Made by a program: the position numbers and the translations under genes. A stretch of DNA of 64,000 nucleotides from Macrotis lagotis (Eukaryota; Chordata; Mammalia; Peramelemorphia; Peramelidae). The stretch spans positions 251,602,518 to 251,666,517 of the forward strand of contig NC_133658.1 in NCBI RefSeq assembly GCF_037893015.1, written 5' to 3'. Positions 47,961 through 57,676 of the stretch are shown here, piece by piece. The notes under the pieces were generated by a model. It did no database searches. It was not told where the DNA came from and saw only the letters and a list, made by a program, of their open reading frames with translations. Positions within the stretch are counted from its first letter, which is position 1; every line of letters starts with the position of its first letter.

Positions 47961-47979
47961 CAGAATATGAACACTTTAC

Positions 47980-48235
47980 TTTTAAAAATTTCTATTGTTT
48001 TTCTTTCCTGTCCCATTTTTTCTTTCTTTTCTCTTAGTCCTATTTCAGAAAATGACCAATATGTAACATGTTAAACACAAATGTACATGTAAAATGTGAA
48101 TTAATTAGACTTGTTAAGGGGATGGGGTGGGAAGGGGGGAAGAAAATTGTATAACACAGCTATACATGGGGATGATTGTTGAAAAACTTTCATGACATAT
48201 AATTGGGAAAAATAAAAGATCAATTAAAAGAGAAA
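47980..48235 (+). mobile_element. Old LINE-1 3' end
   Basis: Plus-sense (GATGATTGTTGAAAAACTTT) with an A-rich end. Confidence 0.65.
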
Positions 48236-48317
48236 ACATGCTAAGTCTTCATATTTTAAAGTGCCAAATGTTGTAAGCAAATTTTTCTCAAAGGAATAAA
48301 TGCCTTGTAAATATGAC

Positions 48318-48530
48318 GAGGGGCAGCTAGGTCATTCAGCTGATAGAACACAGGGCCTGGCGTGAGAAGATCCGAGTTCAAGTGCAGCCGAAGACATCTG
48401 CTAGCTGACCGGGCAAATCACTTAACTCTGCCTTGGGTCCCTCCGTAAAACGAGCCAGAGAAGGAAATGGCTAACTAACAGCTTTGCCTAGAAAACCCCA
48501 AGCGGTGTCAGCAGCACGGCTACACAACAA
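48318..48530 (+). mobile_element. MAR1-like CORE-SINE beside the CpG island
   Basis: GGGGCAGCTAGGTCATTCAG, then CGAGCCAGAGAAGGAAATGG and CCCCAAGCGGTGTCAGCA. It retains several CpGs, perhaps because it borders the unmethylated island. Confidence 0.75.
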
Positions 48531-48985
48531 ACATTAGCTAGAAAATCAGTATTTCAGAAAGCAAGAGTATACAGCTTAGTCCAGCGCGGTAGGATCCGGT
48601 TCTGGGGAGGGAAGTCCTCGGCCTGGCCGGGACCCCAGCATCCCGGACCGCCGCCTGCCCCTCCCTGCGCGCACGCAGCCGCGGGGGGCTCCCCGCAGCC
48701 GGGGCGCCCCCTCCGCGGCCCTCCCACAAGCCCCGGCTCCGCGTCCCGCGGGGCGTCCTCCGGCCAGGCCCGCGGCCCGGGGGCGGACCCGGCGGGCGCG
48801 GGGGTCCGGGAGGAGGGCTCCCCGGGCGGGGGCGGGGGCGTGCCCGCCGCGGCCCCGGCTCGTCGGCTTTGTTTCCCGGGGAGGGCCCGGCCGCGGGGGC
48901 CCGGCCGCGGGCCTGGGGGAGGGGCGGGCGCGGGGCTCGAGGACGGCCGCGGGGCGCGGCGCCGGGCCGCGGGGCCCACACTCAC

Positions 48986-49080
48986 CGGGGCTGCGGGCGC
49001 TCCCTCGGCCGCGCCGCCTGCTCCGCGCGGGCTCCGGCTCCGGATGGGGCCCGGCTCGGTCCGGCCCCGCCCGGCCCCGG
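48986..49080 (-). other. ZNFX1: Probable noncoding first exon of ZNFX1 (5' end approximate)
   Basis: On the minus strand the sequence CGCAGCCCCG is followed by GTGAGT, a strong donor at 48985. The coding exon begins with untranslated sequence after the acceptor TTTCTTTATAG (AG at 46141-46140), so a 5' noncoding exon inside the island is expected. The transcription start is not visible. It is placed just downstream of the interferon-response element and could lie further upstream. Confidence 0.6.
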
Positions 49081-49084
49081 CTCC

Positions 49085-49098
49085 ACTTTCAGTTTCCT
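49085..49098 (-). promoter_or_regulatory. Interferon-stimulated response element (ISRE/IRF site)
   Basis: The minus strand reads AGGAAACTGAAAGT, matching the ISRE core GAAANNGAAA and close to GGGAAANNGAAACT. It lies about 100 bp upstream of the ZNFX1 first-exon donor. ZNFX1 is a known interferon-stimulated gene, so site and gene fit. Confidence 0.75.
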
Positions 49099-49242
49099 TT
49101 CCCCAACAGCCGGGGCAGGGCGGGCGGAGCGAGGGAGGGCCGGAGGGAGGAGCCGGGGCCGGGCCAGGATCCGGGGCCCTGGGCCTGGGCCCGCCTCCCC
49201 CCTCCGAGGCGGAGGGCGCTCGCGGGGCCCGGCCGAGGCCGC

Positions 49243-49280
49243 GCGGCCCGAGGGCGGCCCCGCGGCCCGAGGGCGGCCCC
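49243..49280. repeat. 19-bp tandem duplication in the CpG island
   Basis: GCGGCCCGAGGGCGGCCCC at 49243-49261 is repeated exactly at 49262-49280. Confidence 0.75.
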
Positions 49281-49368
49281 GCGGGCGGGGGAGCGCGGGG
49301 CGGAGGGAGGGCGCAGCCGCGGGCCCGGGACCCTGCTCGCTTTGGGGTTGGAGAAGGAAAGACGAGAG

Positions 49369-49380
49369 CAACATGGCGGA
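49369..49380 (+). promoter_or_regulatory. YY1-like site
   Basis: CAACATGGCGGA fits the YY1 consensus centred on AANATGGCG. It lies between the two divergent starts. Confidence 0.5.
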
Positions 49381-49431
49381 GACGCCACTCCGGCCGGGCC
49401 TGGGAGAGGGTCAGGCCGGGGCGGGATCAGG

Positions 49432-49463
49432 CCTTAGCAACCGACATCAACCCTTAGCAACCG
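49432..49463. promoter_or_regulatory. Two tandem TTAGCAACCG elements (RFX half-site-like)
   Basis: CCTTAGCAACCG occurs at 49432-49443 and again at 49452-49463, 20 bp apart (about two helical turns). GCAAC is the RFX X-box half-site. The assignment is inference. Confidence 0.45.
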
Positions 49464-49508
49464 CGGCCGGACCTTTTATGCCACCCTGCGGCTTCCTTGA
49501 GCCTGGAG

Positions 49509-49527
49509 ACTACATTTCCCAGAGAGC
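49509..49527 (+). promoter_or_regulatory. ZNF143-like site
   Basis: ACTACATTTCCCAGAGAGC resembles the ZNF143 motif ACTACAATTCCCAGNATGC, which is common at divergent CpG-island promoters. It sits 58 bp upstream of the ZFAS1 TATA box. Confidence 0.6.
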
Positions 49528-49584
49528 CGCGCGGGGCCGGGGCCAGGATGTACGTAACGCGCAAGCGCAGGGGCATTTCTGCTT

Positions 49585-49625
49585 TATATAAGGGCGGTCC
49601 GCGGCTTCTCTTCCTCTTTTTCCTC
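49585..49625 (+). promoter_or_regulatory. ZFAS1 core promoter: TATA box and TOP-type start
   Basis: TATATAAG lies at 49585-49592. About 20 bp downstream a run of only C and T begins (CTTCTCTTCCTCTTTTTCCT from 49605), the layout of 5'TOP transcripts. The start probably lies between 49605 and 49615. Confidence 0.8.
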
Positions 49626-50082
49626 TCGGCTTTCTTCAACCCACTTTTGCATCGTCCTCCATCCGCAGCCATCCTCGACCTGGAATACCCCTCGGTGGTG
49701 AGTTCGATCTTCTCTCCTGTCTTGTGTCTTCCAGGGTTCCACTACAGCTCTGTGGCCCACGTGCCCCGCGGCTCAGCCTCTTCCATGCATGCGCTTGGCT
49801 CCCCGAAGCGTGCTGGGCCGGGCCTGGGCTGCCTCGTGCTTGCAGCCTACGGGGCGGCTGGAAGTTCAGGGTTGAGTCCCCCCTACTTCTCTGTACCCCA
49901 AGTTTCTTTTTTTTTTTTTTTTTTTTTTACTGAATGCGGAGGGGGTGCGGGTTGGATTCTTGTCCAAAGGCTCAGGCCTTTTGGGACACTCAGTGACCCA
50001 TTCACTGATTAATTCTAGCCTCAGAAAAGGGATTCAAAAAGTTGCATTTTTCTTGATTTAGTGGACGGTAGCTAAAAGACAA

Positions 50083-50174
50083 GCTGGTGTAAATGATGAC
50101 TTCACTTTTTTCCCCATCAGATCGACCTTGCTGATCTCTTTGAATTTTTGCCAGTTTAATTCTGATGCACCAGC
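50083..50174 (+). ncRNA. SNORD12C: SNORD12-family box C/D snoRNA, copy 1 (ZFAS1 intron 1)
   Basis: C box ATGATGA at 50093-50099 and D box CTGA at 50162-50165 are brought together by a terminal stem, GCTGGTG at the 5' end with CACCAGC at the 3' end. The core shares CCCCATCAGATCGAC with copies 2 and 3, and has GCCAGTTTAATT just before box D. It ends 76 nt before the exon 2 acceptor, the usual distance for intronic C/D snoRNAs. The symbol is by position: in human, SNORD12C is the first of the three. The family guides 2'-O-methylation of rRNA. Confidence 0.9.
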
Positions 50175-50369
50175 CCAGTAAAAAATCAGGGCCATAAATG
50201 ACCTACCTGGCTTTGTTAAGATTGTGACTTTTTTTTTTTTTTTTTTACAGGATTACCTCTGGAAGGAGAGATGGGGATTTTGGAGACCGTGGTTTTTAGG
50301 CATCCGGTGCTGAATCCTTCTGGGTTCATCAGATAAGAATGTGGGCTACAGGTAAATTAAAAGATGTAT

Positions 50370-50497
50370 GAGGCTAGGTCGCATAGTGGATAAAGCACAG
50401 CAGCCCTGGAGTCAGGAGTATTTGAGTTCAAATTTGGCCGGCTGCAGACACTTAATTACCTAGCTGTGTGGCCCCATTGCTTTGCAGAAACTTTAAA
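50370..50497 (+). mobile_element. SINE, WSINE1-like, in ZFAS1 intron 2
   Basis: Sense copy with an internal deletion, between exon 2 and snoRNA copy 2. It does not touch the snoRNA or splice sites. Confidence 0.85.
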
Positions 50498-50902
50498 AAA
50501 ATGTGTGAGGTTTATTCCTTTTTGAAGACTACAAATGATATCTAGAGGGTGATGTCCTGACTTGCTTTCTAAATTCAGGTTTTTCCCTAAGGTTTATTTG
50601 GGAAACACCTATATAAGTAGTAAGAGTTAGGTAGAAATTGAGACAAACCAGCCTAATTGACTACCAAAAAAACCCAGTCTGGATGGGGAAGACTCAAATT
50701 TCTGGCCAGAATATAAAATAATTGCTTTTTACACTGCTTTAATTAGGAGTTCCTAGGATACCTGATGATAAAGCTTAAGGCATTTATCCAGAATCACATT
50801 ATCTACCAAAAGACAGCCTACCTAATTTCCCTTCCCAATAATGCTTCTAGAAGAAACTAACTGGTGGATGATCACTTACTTTCTAGAGTTAAATCTTCTG
50901 CT

Positions 50903-50993
50903 GCTGGTATATATGATGACTGAACTTTTTTCCCCATCAGATCGACTATGTTGATCCTACTATTTCTTTGCCAGTTTTTTCTGATATACCAGC
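50903..50993 (+). ncRNA. SNORD12B: SNORD12-family box C/D snoRNA, copy 2 (ZFAS1 intron 2)
   Basis: C box ATGATGA at 50913-50919 and D box CTGA at 50981-50984. The terminal stem GCTGGTATA with TATACCAGC is a perfect 9-bp pairing. It has the shared core CCCCATCAGATCGAC and TTTGCCAGTTTTTT before box D. The distance to the exon 3 acceptor is 70 nt. The symbol is positional only. Confidence 0.9.
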
Positions 50994-51274
50994 TAAAAAT
51001 GTTCTGTCAGTTGGGCTTTCAATATTGAACTACTAACTTTTCTCTGGTTTTGTAATTTCTCAGACTTGATGCACATTCTGGTGATTTGATTTAGATCAGG
51101 TTGTTGAAATCTTAACAACCTCTGGGAAGAATGGTAAGTAACATTCGCTTATCTTTAAATAGTTATATTGGTGTTGGCTCAAATTATTAAATTGACTTTT
51201 TTTAAAAATAGAATTTCTCAATTTATATCAAATCAATAAGTATGTGTTAGTATTTGTTATAAAGATTTTAAGAC

Positions 51275-51364
51275 TTGGTGTGTATGATGATTAAAACTTT
51301 TTTCCCCATCAGATCGACCATGTTGATCCTAACCATTCTTTGCCAGTTTTTTCTGACACACCAG
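51275..51364 (+). ncRNA. SNORD12: SNORD12-family box C/D snoRNA, copy 3 (ZFAS1 intron 3)
   Basis: C box ATGATGA at 51284-51290 and D box CTGA at 51353-51356. The terminal stem is TTGGTGTG with CACACCAG. It has the same CCCCATCAGATCGAC core and TTTGCCAGTTTTTT before box D as copy 2, so copies 2 and 3 are the closest pair. It ends 78 nt before the exon 4 acceptor. The symbol is positional. Confidence 0.9.
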
Positions 51365-51685
51365 CTTCAAGATATTTAACAAAATAAATAATTACTTGTT
51401 TTTTGTAATAGCATTCTCTTTTCTTTGTGACTTGTTTTGTAGACAAGCTCTTATCTGAGCAGAATAGTTGGTGTGCCAATGATGTCTGTCTGATACCATA
51501 CAACCTAGAAGAAAATGGTGTTTCAAGTACCCAGCTTTTGTTAAAGGTGGGTGAATTTTCCGAAACTCATGTTGCTGGCTGTTGACTAGCATTTAGGAGT
51601 AAAATCATGGTTGAAGCTGTGTCTGCCTTTTCATATTTCAAGATTGCTTATTTTTTAAAAAAAATCTCCATCACCTCCATATCTG

Positions 51686-51770
51686 TGGTATATGATGACT
51701 AAAACTTTTTTCCCCAACTTATCGACAGTGCTGATCAGTAACATTTAAGCCAAAACTTGTCTGATTGCCA
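51686..51770 (+). ncRNA. SNORD12-like box C/D snoRNA, divergent copy 4 (ZFAS1 intron 4)
   Basis: C box ATGATGA at 51692-51698 and D box CTGA at 51761-51764 are intact, with a short stem TGGTA/TGCCA. The 5' half (ACTAAAACTTTTTTCCCCA) is clearly homologous to the other copies. The core then reads CCCCAACTTATCGAC instead of CCCCATCAGATCGAC, and the stretch before box D (GCCAAAACTTGT) is unlike the others. It lies about 180 nt before the next acceptor, against 70-78 nt for its siblings. It could be a working guide with a changed target or a decaying duplicate. Confidence 0.75.
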
Positions 51771-52080
51771 TTAGATCTTGGAGTTGGTTATACTATACTA
51801 TAAGGGATCAATTGCCATAATGTAAGAATATACTGAATGCTTTTCAGTAATAAAATAGCATAATTCAAAGTGAGCATATAACTTAGGAAAAACAGTGTTT
51901 GTGTGATTTTTAAGTTCTTAACAAAGGATTGCTATTTTTTCTTTCATAGGTATGACTAGGTGGAATTTGGAGACTTGAAAAATCTAAGATGAAAAGACAA
52001 CCTGTTCTTTATGCAACCCATTCTTGTGACTGAAGCATACTTGAAATCCCAGCTGTTATTGTCTTGTTTTACATTTTGCA

Positions 52081-52086
52081 AATAAA
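52081..52086 (+). terminator. ZFAS1 poly(A) signal
   Basis: AATAAA in the last exon. Cleavage is expected about 15-25 nt downstream. Confidence 0.8.
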
Positions 52087-52105
52087 TGTTTTAAACTTTG
52101 AGCAC

Positions 52106-52626
52106 ATGTGCCTTTGTATCAAGATGTTTTTAAAAGGATGGGTAGCCTGGACTCATGTGGCTTCTGCCTTCAAGTTAAATGCTCAGATTACATTGTCTGA
52201 TAATGGTTTATTCAATAGACTTATAGGTTTTAGGGTCTTGTTATCTATCCACTGCATCATCTAGCTAGCCTACCCTTAACATTGCTTATGTGTTGGAGGA
52301 AATGACTACAGTAAGTTAAATTCTTTAGGGTGATGCTTTATTGGGAATATCATCTGGTTAGGTTTTAGGGCTGGTACTGGTGCTGAAACCTCAAAACCAG
52401 GAGCAGAGAAAATTCAGGTTATGGAGGGCGTCCTGTGAAAAAGCTTGGGAAGGTTAAAAAAAAATCTGGTTAGACCACTATGGATTACAATAAGAGGCAG
52501 CTTGGGAGTTAGATGGTGATAGGCTTTCAATGCTAAATTTAGTTTGTATTTTGTTCTAGGTACAGCAATACCAATATTAAGGTAATAATGTAAGTTGTAT
52601 GGAGGATGAATTAAAGGATAAGAGCC
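52106..52626. other. Intergenic DNA downstream of ZFAS1
   Basis: No gene is recognised. TAAAGGATAAGAGCC (52612-52626) is the SINE target site. Confidence 0.5.
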
Positions 52627-52749
52627 AAGGGGTGGCATAGTGGATAGTGCCCTGGAGTCAAATCTGTTCCCAGACACTTAATATTATTACCTAGCTGAGG
52701 GGCATCGGCCAAGCCACTTAACCCTGTTTGCCTTGCAAAAAAACCTAAA
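52627..52749 (+). mobile_element. SINE, WSINE1-like, internally shortened
   Basis: Flanked by exact TAAAGGATAAGAGCC (52612-52626 and 52750-52764). Confidence 0.9.
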
Positions 52750-52764
52750 TAAAGGATAAGAGCC

Positions 52765-53799
52765 TGACATTGTTGGAATTTATGAATTGAAAGGAATGTC
52801 AAGACAAGTTTGATTTAGGTGGACCAAGAAAAGACTTAGTTGGCTGAAAAGATGTTAATGCCCTTCACAAAACAAGAAATGGGTTGGTATTAGAGAAAAG
52901 TTTTGGGTATGTTAATTTTGAGATGCCTATCAGAAATATTAAATCGTGAGTGATAATGGGACTGAAATGGGAGTGAAATTAGCTGGATATAGATCTAGGA
53001 ATATATAGTAAAATAGCTATATCTATGGGATATGATGAGGTCACCAGTGATTAAGGAGATAAACAAATTTGAGGGACACCTATAGATAGTGATTAGAATA
53101 TGGATAATATTTAGCAAAGAAGACACAGAAGCAGATCCAAGAAAAAGTACAGTCAGAAATGTCCAGGAAATGCTTTTTGCCAGTGGTGCCAAATGCAGAA
53201 AAATCAAGGGAAAACAATGAGAAAAGGTTACTATATTTGGTAATGGGGATATCTTTGGAAAAGGAACAATTTGGAATTACATGGCTAGACTGCATTCTTT
53301 AACCCAGTGATAAGCTCTACTAGTCTCACTTTGTGATGAATGAAAAAAACCCTAGAGACAGAAATTCTGGTTAATTATTAATTAGTCTGGTCAATAATAA
53401 ATTGTATGGTGATTTTTCCTTGGCAACCAAGGACAAAAGACATGAAGAGCCTGAAAACTTTAAATGTGACTACCACCTCCAGCATTCTGGACAGAGGAAT
53501 CCATCTGGTTCGTTTTTCTCCTTCATGGACTAAACTAAGGATGGCCTCATTTCCTCTGGAGAAGAAGCAGTCCAGGCTATTCAGTTTATAAGAGCATGTA
53601 TTTGAGGGCTAGAACAATCTAATTTGGTCATGTCCTTCAGAGACTTCCTGAAATGAGAAAGGGGGAAAAATGGATTCCAAGTTAGTAATTGGTTATTAGT
53701 AGTAAGATAATTTCAACTTTGAAGAAAACAAAGAAAAAGGAAAAAATATATATGAAAATACTTAGAGCAGTTCCTTTTATTACCATGAAGAACTAGAAA
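52765..53799. other. Unassigned intergenic DNA
   Basis: About 1 kb with no recognised gene or clear repeat. Confidence 0.45.
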
Positions 53800-54230
53800 C
53801 TAAGGGTGTCCAACTGGCAAATGGCTAAATAAATGGTATATGAATGTAAGATTATTGAATCATAGGAAAAGATGAAAGTTATGACTTCAGAAAATCTGGG
53901 AGAACTCATGAATTGCTGCAGACTGAAGTGAATATAATACCAGGAGAACCAATTTAAACAACATCGTAAAGAAAAAACATTTTTGAAAGATGAGAATGGG
54001 TCAATGCAATGAACATTCACAATTCTAGAGGACTAATTTTGAGCCCTATTCATCTTCTGACACATGACAGTTTTTAAGATATGAAATATTTTGAACTTGG
54101 TTGTTTTAACTATATATATTAAAAAGGATTGCTGTTTCACCCACCTGTATCCCCCACCCTCCCCCATCTCCTGCCTCTGGAGAAAGGAGGAAATGGGGAA
54201 TAAATAAAAGCTTGTCAAATGAAAAAAATT
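53800..54230 (+). mobile_element. Old LINE-1 3' end
   Basis: Plus-sense ORF2 end and UTR (GGTGTCCAACTGGCAAATGG, ACTGAAGTGAATATAATACC) with an A-rich tail near 54225. Confidence 0.7.
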
Positions 54231-55301
54231 TTAAAGGGAAATATGTCATTTGAATGGTGAAGTCAAAAAACAGATTGGAGATAGTTCAGAAGAGTGAAAG
54301 TAGCTAGTGTAATTTAGCTTAGGGTTTAGCTGAGAAAAGAAAGAACTTTTGTAAAGAGAAGTTTTTGTTTTTTTTGACAGATGGAGAGATTTAGGCATAT
54401 TTATAGAAGTTGTTAGTCCTTAAAGAGGTTCCATGACCTCTGGAAGGTGATACCATGACTTGCAAATGAATGCGATTTAAATGAGTCAGGTATGTGCAAA
54501 TAGGGAAGTAACTAGTAGAAAAAATTAGGTAGAAGGACAATGAGAGGGGATGGTGCTGGGGGCAATTTGCTAATTCATCACCAAACTGTCAGTTCTTCCT
54601 TTTTATTTTTTCTTTCATTCCTTTACTGTTCTTACTGGGACTATCCCAAGAACTTAGAAATAAATAAAAAAAAGAGAACTTTATTTAATTTTATCTAGTC
54701 TTGGTGGTCTTAATCTTTTCTTGTGTCGTTGGAGGTCTAGTGTAGCCTATGGACCCCTTCTCCAGTCCTGATTTATATCTGGCCATTGGACTCCCTTGGC
54801 TCTGGAGGAGAAAGTGAGGCTGGTGACTTAAGCACAGTACCTCTTCCAGTACTCAAATCCAATTCATGTGCTTGTCATGGCATCAGCTCCCTGATGTCAT
54901 GGTCTTTGAAAATGAAGGACAAGAGCATTATGAACCCCTTCTCAGAAGGATGTTTTTAAATACATCAATTATATTAAAATGACTATAAAATATATTTTTT
55001 AAAAAGTTTATGAACCAAATTAAGAACCCCTGATCTAGTCCAACTGCTTCATTTTATAAATGCAGAAAAAATCAGTCAGGTCAGAGACATAAGTGACCTG
55101 GCCTCAGGCCACACCGGTTGTGTGGGCCTTAATTTCTTCCTGTAAAATAAGAGGATCGAATTATCCTCTAAGGTCCCTTCTTGCTCTTAATCTTTTAATT
55201 CTATGACTGTTTTAGCTAAGCCCTCTTAACACAGAAATGAATGGGTTGATTTTGGCACACATGCAATGCCCTTTTGTTGCCTTGGTCTAAAGGGTGAAAG
55301 A
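54231..55301. other. Intergenic DNA with a MIR relic
   Basis: A MIR-like remnant lies at about 55060-55200. Nothing else is recognised. Confidence 0.45.
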
Positions 55302-55315
55302 TAGTATATATACAT

Positions 55316-55362
<47 letters not shown>

Positions 55363-55372
55363 CACACACATT

Positions 55373-55403
<31 letters not shown>

Positions 55404-55410
55404 GTATATA
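55302..55410. repeat. (TA)n/(CA)n microsatellite
   Basis: Alternating TA and TACA runs, then CA, then TA again. A compound dinucleotide repeat, likely polymorphic. Confidence 0.9.
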
Positions 55411-57430
55411 TCTTTGAAGTAAGAAAGAAAGTGCCTCAATATTTGCTAATATTGTACTGAACCTACATTCTCAAGTTAGGCAGTTATTTGTCTTCAGTCT
55501 CATTGAGCCAATGGAGTGAGTTCTGTTCTTTTTTTCTTGAGTCAGCCCCATGATAAAGACTGAGGGCGCAATCAAATCAGTTAAAGCTAATGTTCCCCAA
55601 GCTGGCATCAGAGAGAATTATGTACTAAACCCCACCTTTTTCCCCTCCTCTATCTCTTCCACCTATCTCTGCACTAGTTCTCTTGCTTTCATCAATCCTC
55701 TTCCTGATAGCATGAGCTCAATTAATAAAATGCATGGATAATTGTTTATGGGAAGTGTCTGGAGCCTAAAAGCCCTGGTTCCTTGGAGCCCTGAAGCTTT
55801 TGTAGGCAGGTGGCCCACAGCCTAAATGACTGCCTTTTGATTCTTGTTTCAGACCAATAAGGGTAGAAAAGAGTCCCATTGGTGGAAAAAGCAATTTCTC
55901 AAAACCCCAAAGTAAATCTGCTCATTTGCAGGAGTCATGATTCCAAAGGTTCCTTTAAATATGATCTAGGATTATTCTTATTGCCAAGAGTACTTAAAGT
56001 GGTGCTTCTAAGGAGGGACTTAATAATTTAGTGAGGAAGGCTAATAGAGAGAATTATCCTCCCACCTGGGAGCAAGGACTGGGTGGGACACATGTGGGGG
56101 GCAAGGCCTTCTGAGAAAATAAGAGAGCTGAATCATCAATTCTGATATTCTTTTTAACTTTGATTCTTGAGAATAGTTGTTCTTTGTACCCCCCAGTTGC
56201 TTTTCCCAAGGAAAAAGCCATTGAGGCTGCTCTTTTACTTTGGTGCCCTGCTTTAATTTTGTTCTCACTGTAGGAAGGCAAGAACAAGGATTTTCAGAGT
56301 CTCTGACAGAAGGAAGGACGATTAAATCAAGCCACATCTCCAGGAAGCCCTTCTCTTTGGAGTAGTTGCAGCTTTGGACAGCAACCAAAGGCTTATGGAA
56401 CAGCCTGGTCAAGCAATTGAAATGGAACTAGCTGATCCATTCATACAGATGACTTCTTAACCATCACTCATGTCTCATTCCAACTCTTTTAGTGGAAAGG
56501 GTACCTTTCTTGTGCCTACTAAGTAAATTTGCTGTCAGATAGATTAGGTAACAAACATTATTAAAGAGAGTGAAGTGTGTTGGGGAAGAACACTGCTCTG
56601 GGAACCAAGAAGCTTTGGGTTCTTAATTCTCACGGGATTGCTTAATTTCTTTTGCATGATCCTGAACAAATCAACTTTCCCTTCTAGTTCTGTTGGGTTT
56701 TTTTAATTCTATATGAAGATTAGAGTAAATGATGTTGTTATCTTTTCTATATCTATTACATTATATATCATAAATTTCCTTCCAGGTCTAAAGTCCCTTC
56801 TAACTCTGGCATTATATGTTCTAAGGTCCTTTACAATTTGTAGGATTAGCTGGAAGAATTTTGGCTTTTGCTACTAAATCTCAAATGCTAAATAAGAGTC
56901 TTGTATCCAATAAGGACTGGTTGTGGAAATTAATTTAACTGAACTTCATTTCCCTATTTATCCATTCCCTCTGAATTCAAAGTTTGTGGCTTTCAAGTGA
57001 CCAGGTTATTGATTTTCCTTCAGGCTATGAAATTCATGCCTGCTTGGAAACAGGTTGCCTTCTGCCTGCAGGCGGCACTGTGGGTGCATGTTTCAAATAG
57101 TCTGGATTTAGTCACAATTAATCCATTGTCTCTTGTTTTCCAAACTTGGGACAAACCAGTCCAAGCTGTCAAACAATATTAATTTCTGTTTTTTTCCCTC
57201 TCCATTAGTATAAATTAAATAATCTGCTTCCAGATCAGAAAAAAGAATAACAGTTTAATGAAGTAGAAAGATTACTGCATTTATAATCTTGAGACCTGGG
57301 GTCAAGTACTAGTTCCATTATTTGCCAAAGATGGCCTTGATTCAACTCTTCTGAATTGATTTAGATGTAAAAAAGGACTTACCTTAGAGAAGACCATTTA
57401 AACCTATGGATTCCTCTCAGAATACTGTTT
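55411..57430. other. Intergenic DNA, about 2 kb
   Basis: A MIR-like remnant lies at about 56570-56720. A 123-codon antisense frame at 56041-56412 has no recognisable domain and no gene context. No gene is called. Confidence 0.45.
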
Positions 57431-57492
57431 TTTTTTTAAATTTTATTTAAGGCAATAGGGTTAAGTGACTTGCTCAAGGTCACACAGCCAGA
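57431..57492 (-). mobile_element. Partial SINE
   Basis: Only the tail third of an antisense SINE (AAGGTCACACAGCCAG). Confidence 0.7.
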
Positions 57493-57676
57493 CTACTGTT
57501 TTTAAATGCATAAAATAAAATACTTAGACTTGCACAGAAATAAAGTAATCAAAATACAAAAAAAAAAGCAAGTTCATGTACCCCAGGTTAAAAACCCCTT
57601 CCTCAGAGGATTTGTGTGACAAAATTAGATAAGTTAGGTGATCATAAAATGTTTGTGTCCTGAAAAGAAAATTTTT

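Larger units (their letters stand above)
48590..49700. promoter_or_regulatory. Bidirectional ZNFX1/ZFAS1 CpG island
   Basis: An extremely GC- and CpG-rich block lies between ZNFX1 (leftward) and ZFAS1 (rightward). On the minus strand it contains a donor GTGAGT at 48985-48980 ending a noncoding ZNFX1 first exon. It also holds an interferon-response element (49085-49098), a YY1-like site (49369-49380), two TTAGCAACCG elements, a ZNF143-like site (49509-49527) and the ZFAS1 TATA box (49585-49592). Long open frames on both strands here (up to about 240 codons) are products of composition. Confidence 0.88.
49610..52105 (+). ncRNA. ZFAS1: ZFAS1, snoRNA host long noncoding RNA (5 exons)
   Basis: This is the divergent partner of ZNFX1. 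Proposed exons are about 49610-49697, 50251-50351, 51064-51133, 51443-51546 and 51950 to about 52105, each bounded by good splice sites (for example GTG|GTGAGT at 49697 and a polypyrimidine tract with TTTACAG ending at 50250). The start is set by a TATA box at 49585-49592 followed by a C/T-only tract, the 5'TOP layout usual for snoRNA host genes. A poly(A) signal AATAAA lies at 52081-52086. The exons hold no long conserved reading frame. Every intron contains one SNORD12-like box C/D RNA. Identity rests on position (head to head with ZNFX1) and the SNORD12 content, as in human ZFAS1. Exact transcript ends are inferred. Confidence 0.93.

Noticed and set aside
48538-49591. Long open frames on both strands of the CpG island (130-240 codons)
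   Set aside because: Composition is almost only Gly, Ala, Pro and Arg, frames overlap on both strands, and no domain is seen. They follow from high GC with few stop codons.
56041-56412. A 123-codon antisense frame in the intergenic region
   Set aside because: No domain, splice context or promoter is visible, and the length is within chance.
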